Positions 35,882 through 43,226 of a stretch of DNA of 44,293 nt are shown one piece after another. The stretch covers positions 1 to 44,293 of the forward strand of contig JBCDCP010000006.1 of assembly GCA_039181495.1 (NCBI GenBank). Direction: 5' to 3'. How positions within the stretch are numbered: the stretch's first letter is position 1; each line of letters opens with the position of its first letter. Position numbers and translations under genes: made by a program. The stretch is from JBCDCP01 sp039181495 (GTDB lineage Bacteria > Pseudomonadota > Alphaproteobacteria > Rhizobiales > Tepidamorphaceae). The notes under the pieces were generated by a model. The model was not told the origin of the DNA. It saw nothing but the letters and a program-made list of their open reading frames with translations, and did no database searches.

Positions 35882-38473
35882 ATGCACGCATTCGACTCGC
35901 AGGAAGACCTCCACGGCGTTCGCCCCTCGCAACCAGCCGGGCGCAGCCTGGTTTCGCATTTACGCGAGCAGACGGCGCGGTTGATCCAACGCTTCGCCGC
36001 TGCGGCACTGTTCATTTGCGGTGCAATGGCTGCCGTATCATTGCTCACCTGGTCAGTCAGCGATCCGAGCTTCAATCACGCCGTCGATGCCACCGCGAAA
36101 AACCTGCTTGGCTATCCGGGCGCTGCCTTTGCTGATCTCGCCATGCAATTGACGGGACTTGCCGGCAGCCTGTTCATACCCCCGGTTCTGTTTCTTAGCT
36201 GGCGCCTGTTCAGGGGGATTCGTGCAGGGCGGCCGATCAAGCGCGGAATTGCAGCTGTCGTAGGCGTGCTTACGGCAGCCGCTGCATTCAGCCTTGTTCC
36301 CGCACCAGAGAGCTGGCCGCTCCCAGTCGGGCTCGGTGGCCTGCTTGGCGGACTGATCGCGTGGCTTCCGATGATGTTACTGGGCACGGTTATTGGCACC
36401 TACGCTGCGATACCGCTGTTTGTCGTGTTCGCTGGTGTGGCCGCAATCAGTATCGCCATTGCCTCTGGTTTCGATTTCCGGCTGCCCAGAGGGCGTGAAT
36501 CGCTGGCAAGCTTCAACCCCTTCAGCAACAAATCAAGGCCTGTACAGCGCGCTGCGCATGATCCCGAATCAGAGTCGGGCGACAGCGACAGCCTGATGGA
36601 TGTTCTGGTCGGCGGGACCATGCACCGCGTGTTGTCGGCCAAGGCCATGCTTGGGCGCATTTTCGGCGGATCCGCGAAACGCCGCGGCGCGTGGGAGACG
36701 GCTCAGCGGGCACCATGGCGTGAGCCTCGTTTTGGCGATGCTGGCGAGGGGTGGGCGGACGAGCACCTCGATTATGCACATGACGCGACATTTGAGGCCG
36801 ATACAGCCGAGAACCAAATGCCGGATCCTACTCTGGAGCAACAGCCGCAGGTTGACCCGCAAGCGCCCACCGACAACGTCGCACCTCGTGTCAGGGCGGC
36901 TCGAGGTCAACTCAAACAGGGTGTCCGCGTTCGCGCCGAACAGCAACCTTCCTTTCTGCGCCCGGATACCCATGAGTTGCCGCCGCTAGCCCTGCTATCG
37001 GACCCACCAGCAAGGCCGGTCGAGCGGCTCAACAAAGATGCGCTTGAGCAGAATGCACGTCTTCTCGAAGGCGTTCTCGAGGACTTTGGCGTCCGCGGCG
37101 AGATCGTGAATGTCCGGCCTGGACCAGTCGTTACGCTTTACGAGCTTGAGCCTGCGCCAGGCACCAAGTCATCACGGGTTATTGGTCTTGCTGATGACAT
37201 TGCCCGATCAATGAGCGCAATCGCGGCGCGCGTGGCCGTGGTTTCGGGCCGCAACGCGATTGGCATCGAACTGCCAAACGCCTCGCGAGAAACGGTTTTC
37301 CTCCGCGAATTGCTGGCATCGGTCGACTTCGAAAAGAGCAAGGCCAAACTACCACTCTGCCTCGGAAAGACCATCGGGGGTGAACCGGTCATAGCCGACT
37401 TGTCTCGTATGCCGCATCTGCTGATTGCGGGAACGACCGGGTCGGGCAAATCGGTTGGCATCAACACGATGATCCTGTCGCTGCTCTATCGGCTGCCACC
37501 CGACAAGTGCAAGCTGATCATGGTCGATCCGAAAATGCTGGAACTGTCGGTCTACAACGGCATCCCGCATCTTCTTTCGCCGGTCGTCACCGATCCCAAA
37601 AAGGCAGTTGTCGCGCTCAAATGGACCGTCCGCGAGATGGAAGAGCGCTATCGCAAGATGTCAAAGCTCGGGGTTCGCAACATCGACGGGTACAACAGCC
37701 GCGTCGAAACAGCGATCAAGAAGGGCGAAACGCTGACACGAACGGTTCAAAGCGGATTTGACGCCGGAACTGGCGAGCCGATCTATGAGACCGAAGAGAT
37801 GCCGCTCGAGCGGATGCCATACATCGTGGTCATCGTCGACGAGATGGCCGATCTCATGATGGTCGCCGGCAAAGACATCGAGGGCGCCATCCAGCGGCTT
37901 GCACAGATGGCGCGTGCCGCGGGCATACACATCATCATGGCGACCCAGCGGCCCAGCGTCGATGTCATTACCGGCACCATCAAAGCCAATTTCCCAACCC
38001 GAATCAGCTTCCAGGTGACATCAAAAATCGACAGCCGGACGATCCTTGGCGAAATGGGCGCAGAACAGCTCCTCGGCCAGGGGGACATGCTGTTCATGGA
38101 GGGCGGCGGGCGAATCACGCGCGCGCACGGTCCATTTGTGACCGATGATGAGGTGGAGGATATCGTCAGCCACCTCAAAATGCAGGGTGAGCCGGACTAT
38201 AAGGAGGAGATCACCGCGGAATCCGAGGATGATCCCGTCGGCGGCACGGATACGGGCAGCGAGACCGAAGGTGGTGATCTCTACGATCAGGCCGTTGCGA
38301 TTGTCATTCGCGACAACAAGGCCTCAACCAGCTATGTCCAACGGCGGCTATCGATTGGCTATAATCGTGCTGCGACACTTATTGAACGCATGGAAGAAGA
38401 AGGCGTTATCTCTAAACCCAATGCCAAGGGTCAGCGCGAGGTCCTGGTTGGCGGGGCAGGTCAAGACGCCTGA
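35882..38473 (+). CDS. ftsK: DNA translocase FtsK
   Basis: 863 aa from the ATG at 35882; a GTG at 35837 is an alternative and neither has a strong ribosome-binding site. Four membrane helices lie in about residues 35-195. A variable linker follows (200-370), then the motor: Walker A GTTGSGKS (K523), Walker B VVIVDEMADLMMV, and the TQRPSVDVITG segment. The C-terminal winged-helix gamma domain (about 800-860, AVAIVIRDNKASTSYVQRRL) reads KOPS sites. It coordinates division with chromosome dimer resolution at the septum. lolA follows after 83 bp. Confidence 0.96.
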   Translation: MHAFDSQEDLHGVRPSQPAGRSLVSHLREQTARLIQRFAAAALFICGAMAAVSLLTWSVSDPSFNHAVDATAKNLLGYPGAAFADLAMQLTGLAGSLFIPPVLFLSWRLFRGIRAGRPIKRGIAAVVGVLTAAAAFSLVPAPESWPLPVGLGGLLGGLIAWLPMMLLGTVIGTYAAIPLFVVFAGVAAISIAIASGFDFRLPRGRESLASFNPFSNKSRPVQRAAHDPESESGDSDSLMDVLVGGTMHRVLSAKAMLGRIFGGSAKRRGAWETAQRAPWREPRFGDAGEGWADEHLDYAHDATFEADTAENQMPDPTLEQQPQVDPQAPTDNVAPRVRAARGQLKQGVRVRAEQQPSFLRPDTHELPPLALLSDPPARPVERLNKDALEQNARLLEGVLEDFGVRGEIVNVRPGPVVTLYELEPAPGTKSSRVIGLADDIARSMSAIAARVAVVSGRNAIGIELPNASRETVFLRELLASVDFEKSKAKLPLCLGKTIGGEPVIADLSRMPHLLIAGTTGSGKSVGINTMILSLLYRLPPDKCKLIMVDPKMLELSVYNGIPHLLSPVVTDPKKAVVALKWTVREMEERYRKMSKLGVRNIDGYNSRVETAIKKGETLTRTVQSGFDAGTGEPIYETEEMPLERMPYIVVIVDEMADLMMVAGKDIEGAIQRLAQMARAAGIHIIMATQRPSVDVITGTIKANFPTRISFQVTSKIDSRTILGEMGAEQLLGQGDMLFMEGGGRITRAHGPFVTDDEVEDIVSHLKMQGEPDYKEEITAESEDDPVGGTDTGSETEGGDLYDQAVAIVIRDNKASTSYVQRRLSIGYNRAATLIERMEEEGVISKPNAKGQREVLVGGAGQDA

Positions 38474-38556
38474 TACAGATCCTTTCAGGATTCGTCGCGC
38501 AACCTCCTTGAATTTGCCGTATCCCGCAGGCACGACTCGACCAGAGGCAACACAAC

Positions 38557-39216
38557 GTGATTCAGCAAATGATTTCGAAAAGAACTTTCGTTTGTCGCTT
38601 GGGCACATTCATCGCGACAGCCGCACTGATCGCTCTTCCGATGGCTGCATCGGTAAACGCGACCGAACTGACCCAATCAGAGGCCGAAGCGCTGTCGCGG
38701 ATGACCGATTCGCTCAATACGCTTGAACGGATGTCGGCGAAGTTTGTGCAGGTCGGGCCCGATGGAAGCCGCCTTGAGGGTCGGGTGTTCCTGCAGCGCC
38801 CTGGCAAAGTACGATTCGAGTACAATCCGCCGGAAGCTACCAAAGTCATCTCGGATGGGCTTTGGGTCGCCGTGCAGGATGCCAAGCTTAACATCATGCA
38901 GCGTTACCCTCTGGCCGCCACGCCATTGAAACTGATTCTGTCGCGGACGGTGGATCTGACACGCGACGCGCGCATCGTTGACGTCATGAGCCAGCCGGAT
39001 TTTGTGTCCGTAACCCTCGAGGCCCGCGGTCCAGAAGCTCCGGGGCAGCTCACATTGATGTTCGATGGCGTCTCTTATGATCTGAAACAGTGGACGGTCA
39101 CCGACGCACAGGGTCTCGACACCTCGGTTGCGCTGCTCGATATCGATCGTCCCGATGCATTTCCTGCGCGTTTGTTTCGAATCATCGAGAACAGGGTTCT
39201 CGACGTCGAGAACTGA
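38557..39216 (+). CDS. lolA: Outer-membrane lipoprotein carrier protein LolA
   Basis: 219 aa. The GTG at 38557 has AGAGG at about 9-nt spacing; the ATG at 38569 is too far from it. A signal peptide covers about residues 1-35 (ATAALIALPMAASVNA). The mature chaperone has MSAKFVQ, GRVFLQRPGKVRFEYNPPE and the LDIDRPDAFPARLFRI end seen in alphaproteobacterial LolA. It carries lipoproteins across the periplasm to the outer membrane. The ftsK-lolA-xth order is common in Hyphomicrobiales. Confidence 0.93.
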   Translation: MIQQMISKRTFVCRLGTFIATAALIALPMAASVNATELTQSEAEALSRMTDSLNTLERMSAKFVQVGPDGSRLEGRVFLQRPGKVRFEYNPPEATKVISDGLWVAVQDAKLNIMQRYPLAATPLKLILSRTVDLTRDARIVDVMSQPDFVSVTLEARGPEAPGQLTLMFDGVSYDLKQWTVTDAQGLDTSVALLDIDRPDAFPARLFRIIENRVLDVEN

Positions 39217-39304
39217 CCTCGGGACGAAGCCCTCCCAGAGTCGACCAACCTTCTGGAATCTCTGACAAAAAGGCCGGCTTCGCGATCCTGTGAGTGCGTC
39301 CGGC

Positions 39305-39333
39305 TTGAAATCGTCTTCAGCAATGGCCATTTT
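39305..39333 (+). promoter_or_regulatory. Possible promoter of the candidate sRNA
   Basis: TTGAAA (39305-39310) is 5/6 to the -35 consensus; 17 bp later CATTTT (39328-39333) is a poor -10 box. Transcription would start near 39340. The RNA could instead be cut from the 3' end of the lolA mRNA, since no terminator lies between. Confidence 0.35.
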
Positions 39334-39339
39334 GGTCCA

Positions 39340-39477
39340 GTCGTTGGGCTGACCCCCGCGGCGTTACCCCAAGACGCCGTGAGCCCGTCGGCGGCCGGTT
39401 ACCCCGCCGGCAGAGAGAGGCGCGTTACCCCAGCGCGCAGTGCCCGGCCCTTGCCCCCAAGAGGCCGGGCTTTTTTT
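39340..39477 (+). ncRNA. Candidate trans-acting small RNA with three TTACCCC loops
   Basis: Three consecutive stem-loops expose the same motif. Hairpin 1: CGGCG (39359-39363)/CGCCG (39375-39379), loop TTACCCCAAGA. Hairpin 2: GCCGG (39394-39398)/CCGGC (39407-39411), loop TTACCCCG. Hairpin 3: GCGCG (39420-39424)/CGCGC (39434-39438), loop TTACCCCAG. A strong terminator follows, with a further CCCCC run in its loop, and another CCCCC precedes hairpin 1. The stems differ in sequence while the loops are the same, which suggests selection for the loop motif. Multi-loop C-rich sRNAs that pair with G-rich ribosome-binding sites are known elsewhere (sX13 of Xanthomonas, the CCUCCUCCC-loop sRNAs of alphaproteobacteria); this motif is different. 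The 5' end is a guess. Function and family are inference. Confidence 0.65.
39442..39477 (+). terminator. Strong intrinsic terminator downstream of lolA and the candidate sRNA
   Basis: GCCCGGCC (39442-39449), a 13-nt loop, GGCCGGGC (39463-39470), then seven T. The 8-bp stem is perfect. It ends the candidate sRNA and any lolA read-through. Confidence 0.93.
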
Positions 39478-39620
39478 GTTTAGAAATGGCATGACGGCAA
39501 AGAAGCTTGGGCGCAGAACGCTGAAGCTGTGCAAGGTTGTTTCTGACCAATTGTCTTAATGTCGACTTGGCCCTAGGCCTGACCTTGGTTCAGCGACCAT
39601 TCAATCGGATTCTTGCCCCT

Positions 39621-40433
39621 ATGCGCCTTGTTACCTGGAACATCAACTCGGTCCGCCTGCGAATCGATCTGGTCCGTCAGTTCACCGAACAGCACCAGCC
39701 GGATGTTCTATGTCTGCAAGAGACTAAATGTGCCGATGACAAGTTCCCCGAGAAAGCTGTCCGGGCCATGGGTTTTGAGCACGTCGCCTATTCAGGTCAG
39801 AAGGGCTATCACGGTGTCGCCATACTCTCACGTTTGCCGCTGTCAGAGGTTGGTAGGAGAGATTTCTGCGGGAAAGGTGATGCGCGGCATATGGCTGCCA
39901 CAGTTCACAACGCTGGCGGCAAGACCATTCGTGTCCATAATTTCTATGTTCCCGCCGGAGGGGACATCCCCGACCGGGACAAGAACGATAAGTTTGGCCA
40001 CAAGTTGGATTTCGTGTCCGAAATGGATGGCTGGTTCCGCACGGATTCAAACGATCTCAGGGCCAAGGACGGCGCTATCCTGGTTGGTGATCTCAATATC
40101 GCACCCCTGCCTGAGGACGTCTGGTCGCACAAGCAGCTTCTAAATGTTGTCAGTCACACGCCGGTTGAGACCGAAGCTCTGACAACGGCACAGAATGCGT
40201 ATCCATGGGTCGACGTCGTCCGGAAACATGTGCCCGCGCCAGAGAAACTCTACACATGGTGGAGTTATCGCGCCCGTGACTGGGAAGCATCCGACCGCGG
40301 CCGAAGACTTGACCACATCTGGACCACCCCTGGTCTCGACGAATCCTGCGTCAAGGTCGGGGTGCTCAAGCCGGTTCGCGGCTGGGAAAGGCCCTCGGAC
40401 CATGCACCGGTGTTCGCGGAATTCAAACTCTAG
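39621..40433 (+). CDS. xth: Exodeoxyribonuclease III
   Basis: 270 aa from the ATG at 39621, which gives the family start MRLVTWNINSVR (N7). The upstream open frame has no similarity. Catalytic residues of the EEP nuclease fold are present: E34 in LQETKC, GDLNIAP, and the C-terminal SDHAPV with H261. It is an AP endonuclease and 3'-5' exonuclease in base-excision repair. It ends 5 bp from the convergent cNMP-binding gene stop. Confidence 0.95.
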   Translation: MRLVTWNINSVRLRIDLVRQFTEQHQPDVLCLQETKCADDKFPEKAVRAMGFEHVAYSGQKGYHGVAILSRLPLSEVGRRDFCGKGDARHMAATVHNAGGKTIRVHNFYVPAGGDIPDRDKNDKFGHKLDFVSEMDGWFRTDSNDLRAKDGAILVGDLNIAPLPEDVWSHKQLLNVVSHTPVETEALTTAQNAYPWVDVVRKHVPAPEKLYTWWSYRARDWEASDRGRRLDHIWTTPGLDESCVKVGVLKPVRGWERPSDHAPVFAEFKL

Positions 40434-40438
40434 TCGGC

Positions 40439-40891
40439 TCAGTCCATACTGAGCATTGACGCACGTCGCATGTCTGACGAGGCTGCCCGCAGCCGGCCGC
40501 GCAAGGCAGTATGCATGGCGGCTGCGGTCTCGGGATATTCTTCCATCACCCGGTGAAACAGCTCGCGGGGAATCATGATGAGTTCGCTGTCTGCGCGTGT
40601 CATCGCCGTCACCGGGCGATCAATGTCAGCGATCAATGCAAGCTCACCAATCAATGTCCCGGCGCCAAAAACGGCGCGTTCGACCTCCTGCCCGGCCGTT
40701 TCCTCGATCAGCAAAACCGAGCCCGAGCGGATGACATATCCACAATTGGCGGGATCGCCGGCCCGGAACAGGACAGAACCCTCAGGTGCAACCTCTCGGC
40801 GGGCGGAAAAGGCAATGATCTTGAGTTGTTCGTCCTTGAGTGGAGCAAACAGCGGGATCGGCCGGAACAGCTCAACATCATCTAGCAACAT
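40439..40891 (-). CDS. Cyclic-nucleotide-binding-domain protein without DNA-binding domain
   Basis: 150 aa: one Crp-type cNMP-binding domain (about 10-125) with LFRAGDPANCGYVIRSGSV and GTLIGELALIADIDRPVTA, then a short C-terminal helix. There is no helix-turn-helix, so it cannot act like Crp by itself. The binding-pocket arginine expected after GELAL is replaced by a loop with IDRPV, so ligand binding is uncertain. It starts 19 bp after the response-regulator stop on the same strand, so the two are likely co-expressed. Confidence 0.85.
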   Translation of the reverse strand: MLLDDVELFRPIPLFAPLKDEQLKIIAFSARREVAPEGSVLFRAGDPANCGYVIRSGSVLLIEETAGQEVERAVFGAGTLIGELALIADIDRPVTAMTRADSELIMIPRELFHRVMEEYPETAAAMHTALRGRLRAASSDMRRASMLSMD

Positions 40892-40910
40892 AATCTGCGT
40901 CCACCGTCAG

Positions 40911-41597
40911 TTATGGAACCAGCTTGTAACCGCCGCTTTCCGTTACGAGAAGCTCAGCATTGGATGGGTCGCGCTCAATCTTCTGCCGCAGCCTGTAAAT
41001 ATGCGTTTCAAGCGTGTGCGTGGTGACCCCGGCATTATAGCCCCACACCTCATGCAGCAGGATGTCGCGCGTGACCGGTTTCGCACCAGTCCTGTAGAGA
41101 TATTTGAGGATCGAGGTTTCCTTCTCCGTCAGCCGAACCTTGCTGCCGTCTTCGCGTAGCAGAAGCTTGTGACTGGGTCGGAAACTGTAGTGCCCGATGG
41201 CAAAAACCGCATCTTCGCTTTGCTCGTGCTGACGCAGCTGTGCCCGGATGCGGGCGAGCAGGACGGCAAACCGAAATGGTTTGGTGACATAGTCATTTGC
41301 GCCAGCGTCTAGTCCGAGAATCGTGTCGGAATCGGTGTCGTGGCCGGTCAGCATGATGATTGGACATTTCAGCCCGTTCTTACGCAGGAGCTTGCAGGCC
41401 TCGCGGCCATCCATGTCCGGCAAACCGACATCAAGGATCATCAGGTCCACCTGCGCATCCTTGGCAGCATGGATCGCCGCAGTTGCATTGCCGTGAGCTT
41501 CCACAGCAAATTCCTCATGCAGCGCGAGCTGTTCCGAAAGTGTATCCCGGAGCGTCTCGTCATCATCGACAATGAAAATCATGCGTTTGCCGCTCAT
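40911..41597 (-). CDS. cenR: OmpR-family response regulator, CenR/OtpR-like
   Basis: 228 aa from the ATG at 41597, with AGGAG 8 nt upstream. The receiver domain has the acidic pocket DDD (11-13), phosphate acceptor D56 in LMILDVGLPDMDG, and the switch residues MLTGHD and TKPFR. The winged-helix DNA-binding domain (about 130-228) has RLTEKETSILKYLYR and TTHTLETHIYRLRQKIE. From memory it resembles the cell-envelope regulator CenR of Caulobacter and OtpR of Brucella; this name is an inference. No histidine kinase gene is adjacent, so it is an orphan in this window. Confidence 0.8.
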   Translation of the reverse strand: MSGKRMIFIVDDDETLRDTLSEQLALHEEFAVEAHGNATAAIHAAKDAQVDLMILDVGLPDMDGREACKLLRKNGLKCPIIMLTGHDTDSDTILGLDAGANDYVTKPFRFAVLLARIRAQLRQHEQSEDAVFAIGHYSFRPSHKLLLREDGSKVRLTEKETSILKYLYRTGAKPVTRDILLHEVWGYNAGVTTHTLETHIYRLRQKIERDPSNAELLVTESGGYKLVP

Positions 41598-41642
41598 GAA
41601 GTCCGCTCCTAAAGCCGTCCGGTTGCTACAAATGAGAAATAC

Positions 41643-41682
41643 GGGTCGCATCGACCCAAACGGAGTGTGATCATCACGTGAT
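41643..41682. promoter_or_regulatory. Palindromes between the divergent cenR and L,D-transpeptidase genes
   Basis: GGGTCG-CAT-CGACCC (41643-41657) and the perfect 10-bp palindrome ATCACGTGAT (41673-41682) lie 45-85 bp upstream of the cenR ATG. Either could be an operator for this 202-bp divergent region. No known regulator site is claimed. Confidence 0.4.
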
Positions 41683-41799
41683 GTATGACAGCGGCAAAAA
41701 CAGGGCAACACGCTGCCCCATTGTGTGGTGAACAGGTGGATTTCGGCCCAAAACGATTGCAGCCTCCATCATCAGGGATTGAAATATAGCCGATTCGTC

Positions 41800-42339
41800 A
41801 TGAACGTCCTCGACGAGATCATCATCCGCTCTGCTGGAACCGATCCACACAGCGGCTCTCTCCAAACTGCAGAACTCAGCATGCGCTGTGCTCTCGGTGG
41901 GACCGGTATCTCGCTGGAGAAACGCGAGGGAGATGGTGCAACACCTGCCGGCAGGTACCCGTTCCGGCGGTGTTTTTTTCGAGGGGACAGGATTGCCAGA
42001 CCCGACACTGTCCTCCCAATCACGCAAATTGGCGCGCTGGATGGATGGTCAGACGATCCAATGGACCCCGACTACAACTGTTTCGTACGATTTCCGGAGG
42101 ATGGGCCACGAGACTATTCCGCCGAACGGCTTTGGCGCGACGATCGGATATACGATCTCATCGTAGTGATCGGCCACAACGACGATCCGCCGGTTCCCGG
42201 CGCGGGCAGCGCCATCTTTATGCATCTGGCCCGGCCCGACTTCAGCGCCACCGAGGGCTGTGTCGCACTTTGTTTGAAGGACCTATTGTCAGTGGTGGCA
42301 CGGATTGGCCCCGAGACAATCATCGACATCCGGGACTAG
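41800..42339 (+). CDS. L,D-transpeptidase catalytic-domain protein (YkuD fold), no signal peptide
   Basis: 179 aa from the ATG at 41800; a GTG at 41725 would add 25 residues without similarity and neither start has a clear ribosome-binding site. The YkuD fold is supported by GDGATPAGRYPFRR, GHND, IFMHLARPDFSATEGCVAL with catalytic C154. No export signal is seen, which is usual for this Hyphomicrobiales subfamily but odd for a peptidoglycan enzyme. It is divergent from cenR, a proposed envelope regulator, and convergent with yggS (8 bp). Confidence 0.85.
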   Translation: MNVLDEIIIRSAGTDPHSGSLQTAELSMRCALGGTGISLEKREGDGATPAGRYPFRRCFFRGDRIARPDTVLPITQIGALDGWSDDPMDPDYNCFVRFPEDGPRDYSAERLWRDDRIYDLIVVIGHNDDPPVPGAGSAIFMHLARPDFSATEGCVALCLKDLLSVVARIGPETIIDIRD

Positions 42340-42347
42340 TGCGGGAC

Positions 42348-43037
42348 CTAATCGCGCGGTCCAAAAATGGCGCTACCGACGCGAATATGCGTCGCCCCGA
42401 GCATGATGGCCTGACTGTAATCCGCACTCATCCCCATCGACAGCGTCTCAAGGCCACACTCCGTTGCAAGATCGGCAAGAAGGGCAAAATGGGGACCTGG
42501 AGGTTCGTCAAATGGCGGTATGCACATCAGTCCCTCGATTTTCAGGCCATGGACGTCGCCGCACCGGCTAACGAATTCAGCGGCATCGGGAGGCGAGATG
42601 CCGGCCTTTTGAGATTCCTCACCGGTATTCACCTGAACAAAAAGACGCGGTGCCACGCCCCCTTGATCCACATGCCGGGCAATCTCTCCCGCCAGCGCTT
42701 TGGCGATTTTCTCACGATCAACTGTTTGAATGACGTCAAACAGCGCCACGGCGTCGCGCGCCTTGTTTGATTGCAACGGGCCAATGAGGTGAAGCTCCAG
42801 ATCGGAAAACTCGGCTTTCAGGGCTGGCCACTTACCCTGTGATTCCTGCACCCTGTTCTCGCCAAAGACGCGATGACCAGCTTCGATGACGGGTCTGATT
42901 CGGTCTGCGCCGAAAGTCTTCGAAACAGCAATCAGGCTGACATCCGTCAATGACCGTTCGGCTGTCTTGCAGGCACGCTCAATTTCAGCCTGGACCTCCG
43001 CCAGCCGGTCTGTTGCGGATATGTCGGCAGTTATCAT
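42348..43037 (-). CDS. YggS-family pyridoxal-phosphate homeostasis protein
   Basis: 229 aa. The PLP-binding lysine is K40 in LIAVSKTF. Other family segments: GENRVQE, LHLIGPLQSNKARDAV, QVNTGEESQKAG, LMCIPP and the C-terminal SMGMSADYSQAIMLGATHIRVGS (the MGMSxD phosphate site). These proteins buffer PLP in the cytoplasm. Divergent from leuS with 189 bp between starts. Confidence 0.95.
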   Translation of the reverse strand: MITADISATDRLAEVQAEIERACKTAERSLTDVSLIAVSKTFGADRIRPVIEAGHRVFGENRVQESQGKWPALKAEFSDLELHLIGPLQSNKARDAVALFDVIQTVDREKIAKALAGEIARHVDQGGVAPRLFVQVNTGEESQKAGISPPDAAEFVSRCGDVHGLKIEGLMCIPPFDEPPGPHFALLADLATECGLETLSMGMSADYSQAIMLGATHIRVGSAIFGPRD

Positions 43038-43226
43038 CCAGCGTCATCCCTGTTCTGTTGTGTGAACGTGCATGCTGCCTTCGCAACTGCGAAAGGCTTG
43101 CGGCCAACCCGTTCCATCCGCTAAGCACGCCGCAAATAGAATTGGTCCAGACCGGCATACGGGTCAAGCCGCTCAAGATTTCTCTATGCGCGGCACCGGT
43201 CATCTCTCAGCAGGCAATCGCAGCAA

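Larger units (their letters stand above)
39217..39620. other. Intergenic region lolA-xth with candidate sRNA
   Basis: 404 bp without a convincing protein gene. The central part, 39340-39477, folds into three short hairpins and a terminator and is called as a candidate small RNA. An imperfect AAGGCCGG/CCGGCTT repeat lies at about 39269-39307. Downstream of 39480 only the xth upstream sequence is seen. Confidence 0.6.

Noticed and set aside
39359..39438. The three TTACCCC repeats as a CRISPR-like or protein-binding direct repeat array
   Set aside because: The repeat unit is too short, spacers are unequal, and each repeat sits in the loop of its own stem. An RNA structure explains this better.
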